Assembly (NCBI GenBank): GCA_016871055.1
Contig: VFZW01000009.1
Span: forward strand, 1-44,647
DNA from: Acidobacteriota bacterium
Lineage (GTDB): Bacteria; Acidobacteriota; Terriglobia; Bryobacterales; Bryobacteraceae
DNA: 44,647 bases
Direction of reading: 5' to 3'
Both the position numbers and the translations under genes were made by a program. This document shows, piece by piece, positions 1 through 6,968 of this stretch; position 1 is the first letter of the stretch; the number at the start of each line of letters is the position of its first letter. The notes below the pieces were generated by a model, which searched no databases, had not been told where the DNA came from, and saw nothing but the letters and a program-made list of their open reading frames with translations.

Positions 1-75
1 CACAGCCAACTCGAAAACGCCTACTACAAGGCCGATCGCGCCATCGAGGAGATCGTCAAATTACTCGCAGCCTAA
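1..75 (+). CDS. C-terminal end of an unidentified protein (partial)
   Basis: The window opens inside a reading frame that runs 24 codons to a TAA stop at 73-75. The visible tail is charged and helical in character, with a run of residues ending IVKLLAA, but it is too short to assign to a family. The start and nearly all of the gene lie outside the window. Its stop is followed at once by AT-rich non-coding DNA, so it is probably the last gene of its transcript. Confidence 0.55.
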   Translation, partial: HSQLENAYYKADRAIEEIVKLLAA

Positions 76-100
76 CCTCAAAATGTTGAAGTACTCTGAT

Positions 101-132
101 TTAGAATCTTTGATTCAAGAATCTAATATAAT
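101..132 (+). promoter_or_regulatory. GAATC palindrome abutting a TATAAT hexamer
   Basis: Three alternating half-sites, GAATC (104-108), GATTC (112-116) and GAATC (119-123), sit in a 26-base imperfect palindrome (101-126). A consensus -10 hexamer TATAAT follows at 127-132. No good -35 hexamer lies 16-18 bases upstream; the palindrome occupies that place. This suggests an activator- or repressor-controlled promoter. The half-sites could also form alternative small stem-loops as the end of the preceding transcript. Confidence 0.35.
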
Positions 133-205
133 CGTATTCCCACTCGTGCCGCCGAAGCGAACGAGAAAACACATAAAACACTGAAAAAAACATATTGCTT
201 GCACT

Positions 206-234
206 TTGAGCAAACACTACAACTGTGGTAAAGT
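206..234 (+). promoter_or_regulatory. sigma70-type promoter with extended -10
   Basis: TTGAGC at 206-211 is followed, after exactly 17 bases, by TAAAGT at 229-234. TGG directly before the -10 gives the extended -10 dinucleotide TG. Transcription from here would begin near 241 and run into the KSTGPKTPEG-type gene at 406, giving a leader of roughly 165 bases that contains the hairpin at 349-386. Confidence 0.45.
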
Positions 235-348
235 CCGTTCACAGCACTCGAAAATATTTTTCAGCCGAACGGAATCAATAACTTAGATTCCATCCCGCCG
301 CCACCACCCCCCTGAAAATTTGGAAACGCCTGCTACTCTGAAAGTGTA

Positions 349-386
349 GAAGGGCCTCAGACACCAAAACGTGTCCGGGGCCCTTC
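349..386 (+). other. strong hairpin just upstream of the small gene at 406
   Basis: GAAGGGCC (349-356) pairs perfectly with GGCCCTTC (379-386). Inside, GACAC (360-364) pairs with GTGTC (371-375) around the loop CAAAAC, with a short, partly pairable internal bulge between. It is followed by GCATTTT and then a ribosome binding site (CAGGAG, 394-399) before ATG 406. The short T tract makes it a poor intrinsic terminator. It may be an attenuator, an RNA-processing or protein-binding element, or a conserved end of the two-gene cassette. Confidence 0.6.
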
Positions 387-405
387 GCATTTTCAGGAGT
401 AAATC

Positions 406-1044
406 ATGGAAAACGAAAAGTTGTCCAAAGCCGACCAGGCCCGTATCAACGGGTCCAAGTCCACGGGCCCGAAAACGCCCGAAGGCCTCCAACGCTGCCG
501 CCAAGCCAGCGTCAAACACGGCATGTGGGTCGCCCACATCTCCACCTTCGACCACGAAAACCAGATCCAGTACGCGGCCGTCCTCACCGCTCTCAACGAC
601 CAGTTCAATCCCCGCAACATGGCCGAAGCCGCCATGGTCGGTCTGCTCGCCGACGCCATCTGGCGCGCCCATCGTCTCAGCAATCTCGCCAACACAGACA
701 TCGATCGCGAGATGTGGCTGGTCGGCCAACAGTCCTCCGTCCAGCGCGACCCCGGCGAACTCCATCTCCTCGCCGAGCAATCGTCGAAAACAGTGGCCAA
801 ACTCGAGGCCCGCGCACGCCATTACACCCGCGAAATCAACCGGATCATGGACATTATCCGCAAGATGCAGGCCCTCCCGGTTTCCCTCGAAGCCTCCCAG
901 GTCATGAATGAAATCATCGAGTTAGGAACCGAGGAGGTCCCGGAACCCTCCCAACCCGCCGCGGCCGAGCCGCCGCCGGACAAAAAACCTGTGCAGAGCG
1001 TGTCCAACAAGCCCCAGGAGGGTAGTGTGCCACGTCGAAAATGA
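406..1044 (+). CDS. KSTGPKTPEG-type conserved hypothetical protein, first gene of terminase cassette
   Basis: A 212-residue protein. Its N-terminal third carries the motif NGSKSTGPKTPEGLQRCRQA followed by a KHGMW stretch, a signature I recognise from a widespread uncharacterised family of acidobacteria and related phyla. The middle is helical, with no signal peptide or membrane segment. The tail, from about residue 175, is low-complexity and rich in P, E, A and K. A good ribosome binding site (AGGAG, 395-399) fixes the start. The stop overlaps the next gene as ATGA, so the two are translationally coupled. The signature and the terminase-like partner suggest a DNA-linked role, but the function is unknown; a terminase-small-subunit role is only speculation. 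Confidence 0.85.
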   Translation: MENEKLSKADQARINGSKSTGPKTPEGLQRCRQASVKHGMWVAHISTFDHENQIQYAAVLTALNDQFNPRNMAEAAMVGLLADAIWRAHRLSNLANTDIDREMWLVGQQSSVQRDPGELHLLAEQSSKTVAKLEARARHYTREINRIMDIIRKMQALPVSLEASQVMNEIIELGTEEVPEPSQPAAAEPPPDKKPVQSVSNKPQEGSVPRRK

Positions 1045-1898
1045 GCCTTCTCGGCAAAAATAGACCCAAATTTACGTCGGCGGCTGAAGTCTCACCAAGT
1101 CACACAGGAGACGTGTGCCTAAACGCCGGCCAACCGGCCCAACAGAGGCGCGACCGCGAGGAAGCGCACCTTCCCCAACCAACGATGTTGACTTTCAACG
1201 GAACGGCCTCCGAGTGGATCGCGAGTAACTTACAACTTACCCCCGACCGGTTACAAGCCGAAGCTCTCGACGCCACCGAAGACCGCGTCTTGTTACTTTG
1301 CACGCGCCAATGGGGTAAGTCGACGATCGCCGCCGCCAAAGCGCTCCACCACGCGCTGACGACAAAGAACGCATTCATCATCTTCGCCAGCGCCTGCAAG
1401 CGCCAGTCGAAGGAGCTCGCCCGCAAATGCAAGGAGTTCGCCGCGCAACTCGGCCTCAAAGCAGAACCCGACGGCGAAGGTTTCACGCTGCCCAACGGCG
1501 CCCGCATTATCCCGGTGCCGCAAAACCCGGAAAAGGTGCGCTGCTACTCCGCGCCGTCGCTAATCATCATCGACGAATCCGCTTACGTCAAGGACGAAAT
1601 GTTCCAAACCGTGACGCCGATGCTGGCGACATCCAACGGAACGCTCTGGATCATGAGCACCGCCGGCCCGCAACGAGGCTTCTTCTACAAAACCTGGCTC
1701 AACCGCCCGGAAGACTGGAAAATCGTCAAAGCCACCGCCGACGACTGCCCGCGCATCAGTGTCAAATTCCTCGCCCGCGAACGCGTCGCCATGGGCCAGA
1801 CCGTCTTCAGCCGCGAATATCTCTGCGAATTCGTCGCCGGCCACCAACAACTAGTAAGTCAGGAGGACGCCGACGCGATCTTCGATACCGATTTCTAG
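1041..1898 (+). CDS. short terminase-large-subunit-like ATPase
   Basis: A 285-residue protein with the ATPase module of phage terminase large subunits. It has a Walker-A-like TRQWGKST (about residue 90), a Walker B LIIIDESAY (about 172-180), and a coupling-type motif IMSTAGPQRG (about 206). The end, FSREYLCEFV, is where phage enzymes normally pass into their nuclease domain, but the protein stops about 20 residues later. I recall similar short, nuclease-less proteins in acidobacterial genomes, so the length is probably normal rather than a truncation. The first 48 residues are low-complexity; ATG 1185 (residue 49) is an alternative start, though the ATGA overlap at 1041 supports the longer form. 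No portal, capsid or integrase gene is near. Function unknown. Confidence 0.85.
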   Translation: MSLLGKNRPKFTSAAEVSPSHTGDVCLNAGQPAQQRRDREEAHLPQPTMLTFNGTASEWIASNLQLTPDRLQAEALDATEDRVLLLCTRQWGKSTIAAAKALHHALTTKNAFIIFASACKRQSKELARKCKEFAAQLGLKAEPDGEGFTLPNGARIIPVPQNPEKVRCYSAPSLIIIDESAYVKDEMFQTVTPMLATSNGTLWIMSTAGPQRGFFYKTWLNRPEDWKIVKATADDCPRISVKFLARERVAMGQTVFSREYLCEFVAGHQQLVSQEDADAIFDTDF

Positions 1899-1956
1899 GC
1901 GAGTAGAAGCAGGCACGACGCCAGCTTCGCCCCGGAAGTTCTGTTAGAGCTACGGA

Positions 1957-3147
1957 CTAGATGTATCCAACCTTGCCATCGGCGCCGTAGTCGAAACCGC
2001 GATGCCAGGCTTTGGGCGGGTACTTGGCGAAAGCCTCTTCGTTGAGTTCGACGCCCCATCCGGGTTTGGTGGGCACCGGGATGTAGCCGTCCTTCATCGG
2101 CAGCGGTTCCTTGAGCAAGTCCTTGCGCGGCGCTTCGTCGTCGGCGTGATATTCGAGGATGAAAAAATTGGGCGTCGACGCCGCGAAGTGGACATTGACG
2201 GCCGTAGCGAGCGGGCCCATCGGATTGTGCGGAGCGACGGTGACGTAGTGCGCCTCGGCCATGGCCGCGATCTTCTTCATTTCCATAATCCCGCCGCAAA
2301 GACAGATATCGGGCTGAATAATATCGAGCGCCTGGAGGTCGAGCAGACGCCGGAACTCGTGCCGCATGTAGTTGCACTCGCCGCTGGCCAGAGGAATCGA
2401 CACGCGCTCGGAAAGCTTGACCATCGCCTTCTCATTCTCGGGGCGGATCGGTTCTTCAAGCCACATCGGGTTGTAAGGTTCGATCGCTTTGGCGAGCCGC
2501 GCGGCGCGAGTCACTTCAAAGAAACGGGCGTGAATATCGCAACCAATATCGACATCGGGGCCGAGCGCATCGCGAACCGCTTTCACCCGCGCCGCGGCGC
2601 CTCGCGTAATTTCGTTGTACGGTTTGCTGTTGTCGCCATCGGGCTGCGGCCGCATCTTGATGGCCGTGTATCCATACTTCTCGACGATGCGTTTGGCGGA
2701 TTCGGCGCACTGCTGCGGATCGCGGCCGCCGGCGCTTTGATAGAGACGAATCTTCTCGCGGACCTTGCCGCCGAGCAGCATGTAGACGGGCAGTCCGGCT
2801 GCTTTACCGGCGATGTCCCACAGCGCATGTTCAATGCCGCTGATGGCGGCGTTGACGACGAGACCGCCGGGGAATCGGGTGAAGTTGACCATCATCGAAT
2901 AGAGGTGCTCGACGTTGCGTGGATCCTGGCCGACGAGCCAGCCTTTGAAATCCTTGACGACGGCGGCGACCGCCTCATCGGGGCCGCACGAGTAGGCTTC
3001 GCCGATGCCGTGAATGCCCTGGTCGGTGTCGATTTTGACGAAGCAGTAGTTCCGCGATCCGGCGCCGACAAGAAATATCTTTACATCGGTGATTTTCAGG
3101 TTGCCGCTCCGGCCGACCTGCGCGGCGGCTTGCAGAAAGGGCGCCAC
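1957..3147 (-). CDS. enolase-superfamily sugar-acid dehydratase, galactonate dehydratase-like, export signal out of frame
   Basis: A mandelate-racemase/enolase-superfamily enzyme of 396 residues from GTG 3147. Visible active-site parts are metal ligands D204, E231 and E257, a K-x-R near 164-166, a His-Asp pair H307/D280 in APHNPMGP and QPDICL, and E332. This is the pattern of galactonate-type acid-sugar dehydratases; the exact substrate cannot be read. A Tat signal encoded from ATG 3193 lies directly upstream, one base out of frame, so the natural gene probably began at 3193 and is frameshifted near 3141-3168. With GTG 3147 the enzyme would be cytoplasmic or poorly translated. ATG 3193 overlaps the methyltransferase stop (ATGA), which supports the upstream start. 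Confidence 0.85.
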   Translation of the reverse strand: MAPFLQAAAQVGRSGNLKITDVKIFLVGAGSRNYCFVKIDTDQGIHGIGEAYSCGPDEAVAAVVKDFKGWLVGQDPRNVEHLYSMMVNFTRFPGGLVVNAAISGIEHALWDIAGKAAGLPVYMLLGGKVREKIRLYQSAGGRDPQQCAESAKRIVEKYGYTAIKMRPQPDGDNSKPYNEITRGAAARVKAVRDALGPDVDIGCDIHARFFEVTRAARLAKAIEPYNPMWLEEPIRPENEKAMVKLSERVSIPLASGECNYMRHEFRRLLDLQALDIIQPDICLCGGIMEMKKIAAMAEAHYVTVAPHNPMGPLATAVNVHFAASTPNFFILEYHADDEAPRKDLLKEPLPMKDGYIPVPTKPGWGVELNEEAFAKYPPKAWHRGFDYGADGKVGYI

Positions 3148-3168
3148 CGCCGGCAGCGGCGGTGGCGC
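3141..3168. repeat. perfect 11-bp inverted repeat at the frameshift
   Basis: The arms GCGCCACCGCC (3141-3151) and GGCGGTGGCGC (3158-3168) are exact reverse complements around a 6-base loop. All 11 pairs are strong (mostly G-C). The repeat lies where the Tat-signal frame and the enzyme frame of the dehydratase part company, so it is a likely site of polymerase slippage or sequencing compression. Confidence 0.8.
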
Positions 3169-3193
3169 GTTGAAAGAAGTCCCGGCGTTTCAT
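3148..3193 (-). other. out-of-frame Tat signal peptide of the dehydratase
   Basis: From ATG 3193 the sequence encodes MKRRDFFQRATAAAGGGAL, a classic twin-arginine leader (RRDFF then a small-residue hydrophobic core). The enzyme frame, starting PFLQAAAQVG, is offset by one base. Removing one base (or adding two) near 3141-3168 would join them into a normal Tat-exported protein. It is therefore part of the same gene, either genuinely mutated or affected by a sequencing error. Confidence 0.7.
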
Positions 3194-3900
3194 GGTTTCC
3201 ATGCTCCTATGGCCGCGAAGCAGCCGCTCTTGTGAACGAGGTCCGCCTTGAATCCGGCGGCGCGCAAGTGATGCAGTTGAAACGCGACGCTGCGCGGAGA
3301 GTCCTCGTAAGCAATATATGCGAAAACCTGGTCGCGATACGAGGCGTCTTTGAGCGACGCGAGGTATTCGCCATAACGATGCCACATCTCTTCTTGCAGT
3401 CCCGGGATGTCGTGCTCGATCAAATCCCAGATCCAAAGACTGCCGCCGGGCTTCAATGTTTGAAAGAGGCGGCGAAACGTGGTCGCCCATTCGAGTTCGG
3501 TGCGAAGGTGGTGGAGAACGGCCGCGGCGACGATGAGATCGTGCGATTCCGGTTCGAGGTCGATGTCGCGGATGTCGGACTGCTCGACGTGAATTTCGGC
3601 GCCGGTGGGCGTGAGACGTTCGACAGCCCGGTCGAGCATGTTGGCGGAGAGGTCGACGAGCGTAATTTTTTCGAAAGGAGCCGTTTGTGAGAGTTTGAGG
3701 CTGAAGTTGCCGGCGCCGCAGCCGAGATCAAGCAGATCCTTGGCGTTCGGAGTGACACGGCGCGCCGCGTTGGCGATCATTTCAAGCACAATCGCCGCGT
3801 CCTGCGTCGACATCTGGCCGGTGTCGAGGTTGGAGAAGCGCTCGACGTCGGCGTCGAAGCGGGCGCGGATTTGCTCAATGGTGGCTTTGGCGGGCGTCAT
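3190..3900 (-). CDS. class I SAM-dependent methyltransferase
   Basis: A 236-residue Rossmann-fold methyltransferase. Motif I is DLLDLGCGAGNFSLKL; motif II ends at the acidic residue of KITLVDLS; a later motif VAAAVLHHLR and the post-motif LKPGGSLWIWDLI complete a UbiE/Methyltransf_11-like pattern. It has no signal peptide, so it is cytoplasmic. I chose ATG 3900 because it overlaps the stop of the preceding PQQ gene (ATGA); a longer reading of the frame lacks any domain. Its own stop overlaps ATG 3193 of the dehydratase. The substrate is unknown. Because of the overlap with the broken PQQ gene, its translation may be reduced by the amber codon upstream. Confidence 0.88.
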   Translation of the reverse strand: MTPAKATIEQIRARFDADVERFSNLDTGQMSTQDAAIVLEMIANAARRVTPNAKDLLDLGCGAGNFSLKLSQTAPFEKITLVDLSANMLDRAVERLTPTGAEIHVEQSDIRDIDLEPESHDLIVAAAVLHHLRTELEWATTFRRLFQTLKPGGSLWIWDLIEHDIPGLQEEMWHRYGEYLASLKDASYRDQVFAYIAYEDSPRSVAFQLHHLRAAGFKADLVHKSGCFAAIGAWKP

Positions 3901-4238
3901 GGCAGGCCAAAGGCAAGTATATTCGGTCCGGCGGCGAACGCGATGAACTGACGCCCACCCGCCGTGTAGGTCATCGGCGACGAGCGCCAACTGTGGCCAT
4001 CGCCGAGCGCGGCGGAAGCGTTGGTTTGAATGTGCCAAAGATCCTTGCCGGTCTTGGCGTCGACGGCGCCGAGCGCGCCGCTGTCTTCGCCGAAGAAGAT
4101 AACGCCGCCGCTTGATAGGACGCCGCCCCAGCTATCGGCGGGGCCGATCTGCGGAACTTCCCAGACGCGCTTGCCGGTCTCGATATCGATCGCCCGTAGG
4201 AACATCTGGCCCGGTTCGAGCGGCTGCGGCTTCGGGTT
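3897..4238 (-). pseudogene. C-terminal fragment of the PQQ dehydrogenase, after an in-frame amber codon
   Basis: The frame of the PQQ dehydrogenase continues without a shift past the TAG at 4239-4241 for 113 more residues to TGA 3897. The fragment encodes the last propeller blades, with repeat-like stretches RAIDIETGKRVWEVP and GAVDAKTGKDLWHIQ and the family's usual ending, FAAGPNILAFGLP. It cannot fold alone. Restoring one base at the amber codon would give a single 748-residue enzyme. An internal ATG at 4205 has no obvious ribosome binding site. Confidence 0.8.
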
Positions 4239-6143
4239 CTAGCTTGGCGGTTTGACGTAAATGCCGCAGGCCTCGCGGGTCATCAGATAGAAGAGATTTG
4301 TGTCGGGGTTGTGGGCCATCGAGGGCCAGTTCGTCGCGCCGAGAACGTTCGGGCAAACCTTGGTCCCGCTGTGGATCGGTTCGAGGCCAGGGATGACAAT
4401 GGGCCGTCCGTCCTTGCCGATGCCTTTGGCCCAAGTAAGCTTGTCGACGAACTTATCGGCGAGAAGCAATTCGCCGTTGGTCCGGTCGAAGACATAGAGG
4501 AATCCGTTGCGGTTGGCCTGAATGAGTAACTTGCGATCACGGCCCTTGTATTTGCGGTCGACTAACAGCGGCGTCTGACCGGCGTCCCAGTCGTATAAGT
4601 CATGGGGCGTAAATTGGTAATACCATTTCAACTTTCCCGTGGCCGCGTCGAGCGCGATCACCGAGTCGGAGTATAGGTTGTCGCCGAGGCGTTCATCGCC
4701 GTTCATGGAGGGATAGGGATTTCCAGTCCCCCAATAGACAGTTTGGGTCGGAGGGTCAAAGGTGCCGGTCATCCAAGTCGCGCCGCCGCCGCCGAATTGA
4801 GCGAGCGCGGTGCCACGCCAGGTCTCCGAGAGTTTCTCGCCGGGGGCGGGGACGGTCCAGAAACGCCAGACGCGCTCGCCGGTGGAGGCTTTGTAGGCGT
4901 CGAGAAATCCGCGCGCTCCGAGGTCGCCGCCGGAGACGCCGGCGACGACGAGATCGTTAACAACAAGGGGTGCGGCGGTGTTGCCGAGATTACGGGAGTC
5001 GGTGACGCCTTCGGTGATGCGGCGCCCCCAGAGTAGCTGGCCGGAGGCGCGGTGGATGCTGAGCAACCGAGCGTTGTCGGTGACAAGAAAGACCTGATCG
5101 CCGAGGATCGCGACGCCGCGGTTGGTGCCCTTGGCGGGGTCGCCCTTGGCCTCCGGCGAACGCGCGCGTTGATAGTGCCAGATCGTGCGGCCGGAGCGGC
5201 CGTCGATGGCGAAGACCTGATTCGGGCCGCTGACGTACATCACGCCGTCGACGACAAGCGGAGTAACTTCCAGCACGTTGTGGTTGATCGGAAAGACCCA
5301 TTTCAGGACTAACTTCGAAACATTGGAGGGATTGATTTCAGTAAGCGCCGAATGGCGGTTGCCGGTAATCGGTCCGTGATAAGTGGCCCAGTCGCCGGCC
5401 GGTGGATTGGCGATGCGGGCAAAGGAGGGGCCGGACTCCTTCACCAAACCAGTGGAAGCGCCGGATAGTTTGGCCAAATAGGCGATCACGTCGGCGGTGT
5501 CGCCTGAAGGAGCGGGCATGGTCGTGGTCGCGTCGAGCGAGACTTGCGTGGTTTCCTCGCGATTGAGCAAGTGGAAGCGGCCGGCCGAGTCTTGAAGCTG
5601 GATGTTGTAACGACTCTGGTTGCGGACGAATCCTCGCACGGACTGGCCGTTCTTTAATCGGACCGTCGCCATCTGATAACCGGTTTTGATGCGCGCCGCG
5701 GGCTTTTGTACGGCCTCGGTCAGCTCTTCGATAGTCATTTCGCGGCCGACGTTAGATAGGTCGGGGCCGTTCAGGCCGCCTTTGCCGAAGACCATGTGGC
5801 AGCCGGCGCAGGCGCGGTCGAAGTGGGCTTTGCCCTTGGCGATGTCGCCCGTGACGGCGCTATCGGCCGCGGGAGCCGAGAGTGAGCGGACGAGCTTGGT
5901 CAAGGTGTCGAGGTCCGTCGGCGGGAGCGCGAAGGCTGGCATGCCCCGCGAGGGGACGCCGTCCCGGATGATTGCGAGTAACTCCGGGTTCGACGCCGCG
6001 CGGACTTTTCGATTGTTGGCCAGGTTGGGCCCGCGCTCGGTGCCATGGCCGTCGCCATGGCAGACGCTGCATTGTTTCTGGAATAAGTCGCGGGCGTCCT
6101 GAGCCGCAAGGCAGGCGCTAGCGAGAATAAAGCGTAGGATCAT
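4239..6143 (-). CDS. cytochrome c-PQQ (quinoprotein) dehydrogenase, prematurely terminated
   Basis: The first 634 residues of a periplasmic quinoprotein dehydrogenase, which would pass electrons from an alcohol or sugar through PQQ to haem c. An N-terminal signal peptide is followed by two c-type haem sites, CSVCH (C25-H29) and CAGCH (C112-H116), with M68 in RGMPAF as a likely axial ligand of the first. An eight-bladed PQQ propeller starts near residue 250 (DWATYHGPITGNRHSAL). The HDLYDWDAG motif carries the family's catalytic Asp region. The frame ends in TAG while the homologous sequence continues in the same frame, so the product lacks its last blades. The start overlaps the preceding stop as ATGA. 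Probably inactive unless TAG is read through or is an error. Confidence 0.88.
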   Translation of the reverse strand: MILRFILASACLAAQDARDLFQKQCSVCHGDGHGTERGPNLANNRKVRAASNPELLAIIRDGVPSRGMPAFALPPTDLDTLTKLVRSLSAPAADSAVTGDIAKGKAHFDRACAGCHMVFGKGGLNGPDLSNVGREMTIEELTEAVQKPAARIKTGYQMATVRLKNGQSVRGFVRNQSRYNIQLQDSAGRFHLLNREETTQVSLDATTTMPAPSGDTADVIAYLAKLSGASTGLVKESGPSFARIANPPAGDWATYHGPITGNRHSALTEINPSNVSKLVLKWVFPINHNVLEVTPLVVDGVMYVSGPNQVFAIDGRSGRTIWHYQRARSPEAKGDPAKGTNRGVAILGDQVFLVTDNARLLSIHRASGQLLWGRRITEGVTDSRNLGNTAAPLVVNDLVVAGVSGGDLGARGFLDAYKASTGERVWRFWTVPAPGEKLSETWRGTALAQFGGGGATWMTGTFDPPTQTVYWGTGNPYPSMNGDERLGDNLYSDSVIALDAATGKLKWYYQFTPHDLYDWDAGQTPLLVDRKYKGRDRKLLIQANRNGFLYVFDRTNGELLLADKFVDKLTWAKGIGKDGRPIVIPGLEPIHSGTKVCPNVLGATNWPSMAHNPDTNLFYLMTREACGIYVKPPS

Positions 6144-6943
6144 TTCGGTTTTCTTTCCACCGGTTCGATTGGTTCGACTAATTCGGCGCGGCCCCAGGTG
6201 GAGTCGTCGTCGCCGCGTCCGTAAATAATGAAGTGCCCGCCGTAGTCGCCGCCGTCGGGATCGGTGTGTACAATTTCAAGTCCGTAAACATCCCCGGCGC
6301 GAGGCGCGCGCCACTGGGGCGTTGATTTAGCGAGCGTTTGGTCCACCCGGACGCGGGCTTCAAGGACGAAGCCTTGGTCCCGCATGCGAATGGTGTACGC
6401 GACCGCGTCTTGCGGAATCGGTTCTTCAATGTAGGTCTTGCCGGGTGCGCCGTGACGCCACCACGCGCCGTAAGGCGGTTTGCGCGTGTCGATCACAAAG
6501 CAGAACGCGTTATCGGCCTCGCCAAAGTTCTTGGTTGCGGCAAGGCGCGGGGCTTCGATGAACCAGCAGATGGCGTCCTTGTAATACCAGCGTTTGAGCT
6601 CGTGGGAGGGATCGGCGACATCGTTTACGTTGTCGGTAACTTCGGCGCCTAAGTAGAGATAAGTCGAATCCCAAGCCGTGTAATATCGGGCGGATAAGTC
6701 GAGTTCGGGATCGGGTTCGTTGCCGTGCAAAGTTAGCCGGTTGCGAGCGGCGTCGTACCAGGGCGTGTGTTGTAGGCGGGCGATGTCCCAGACGCCATCG
6801 TTGTGGGCGCGGGATTTCCATTCGGAGAGATCGCCGTCGACGGTGACGAGCGCCGTCAGGCGCGGGATCTGGATGGGGTAGTGATGGAGATCGGGCTTCT
6901 GCGCCATCGCGGCGATCGACAAGAGGAACCAAACCCGGAGCAT
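6140..6943 (-). CDS. secreted CBM9-like carbohydrate-binding protein
   Basis: A 267-residue protein from ATG 6943, with a short signal peptide (MLRVWFLLSIAAMAQ). It contains a CBM9-like sandwich domain: VDGDLSEWKS near the N terminus is the hallmark, followed by WDSTYLYLGAEVTDN and an aromatic-rich IEAP region. Such domains bind sugars or act as accessory domains of extracellular enzymes; no catalytic domain is present. The longer reading upstream of 6943 runs into the divergent sulfatase and lacks a signal peptide. It is the first gene of the ATGA-coupled minus-strand operon and probably handles the substrate oxidised or dehydrated by the downstream enzymes. Confidence 0.8.
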   Translation of the reverse strand: MLRVWFLLSIAAMAQKPDLHHYPIQIPRLTALVTVDGDLSEWKSRAHNDGVWDIARLQHTPWYDAARNRLTLHGNEPDPELDLSARYYTAWDSTYLYLGAEVTDNVNDVADPSHELKRWYYKDAICWFIEAPRLAATKNFGEADNAFCFVIDTRKPPYGAWWRHGAPGKTYIEEPIPQDAVAYTIRMRDQGFVLEARVRVDQTLAKSTPQWRAPRAGDVYGLEIVHTDPDGGDYGGHFIIYGRGDDDSTWGRAELVEPIEPVERKPK

Positions 6944-6948
6944 GTTGG

Positions 6949-6968
6949 GTATTGTATACTTCTCGCCG
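6949..6968. promoter_or_regulatory. compact bidirectional promoter around GTATAC
   Basis: Only 25 bases separate the divergent starts 6943 (minus) and 6969 (plus). On the plus strand TATACT (6955-6960) ends 8 bases before ATG 6969. On the minus strand TACAAT (complement of 6951-6956) ends 7 bases before ATG 6943. The two hexamers overlap in the palindrome GTATAC. Both match TATAAT at 5 of 6 positions. Starts 6-8 bases downstream would yield leaderless messages in both directions. No -35 elements are obvious. Confidence 0.4.

Larger units (their letters stand above)
76..405. other. AT-rich non-coding stretch with promoters and hairpins
   Basis: No credible reading frame crosses this 330-base stretch, which is clearly richer in A and T than its surroundings. 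It holds, in order, a GAATC-based imperfect palindrome with a TATAAT hexamer (101-132), a sigma70-type promoter (206-234), a small hairpin with arms GGAATC and GATTCC (271-276, 286-291), and a strong hairpin (349-386) just before the ribosome binding site of the next gene. If transcription starts near 241, the next gene has a structured leader of about 165 bases. Inference: regulatory leader or small structured RNA. Confidence 0.6.

Noticed and set aside
406-1898. Prophage remnant
   Set aside because: Only a terminase-like ATPase is present; there are no structural, lysis or integrase genes, and the ATPase length looks normal for its type.
2002-3690. Plus-strand open frame of 562 residues opposite the dehydratase and methyltransferase
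   Set aside because: It is a shadow of the real minus-strand genes, which carry clear motifs; GC-rich third positions keep the opposite strand open.
4239-4241. TAG read as an amino acid throughout the genome
   Set aside because: TAG is the normal stop of several intact genes in this window (1896, 17501, 23060).
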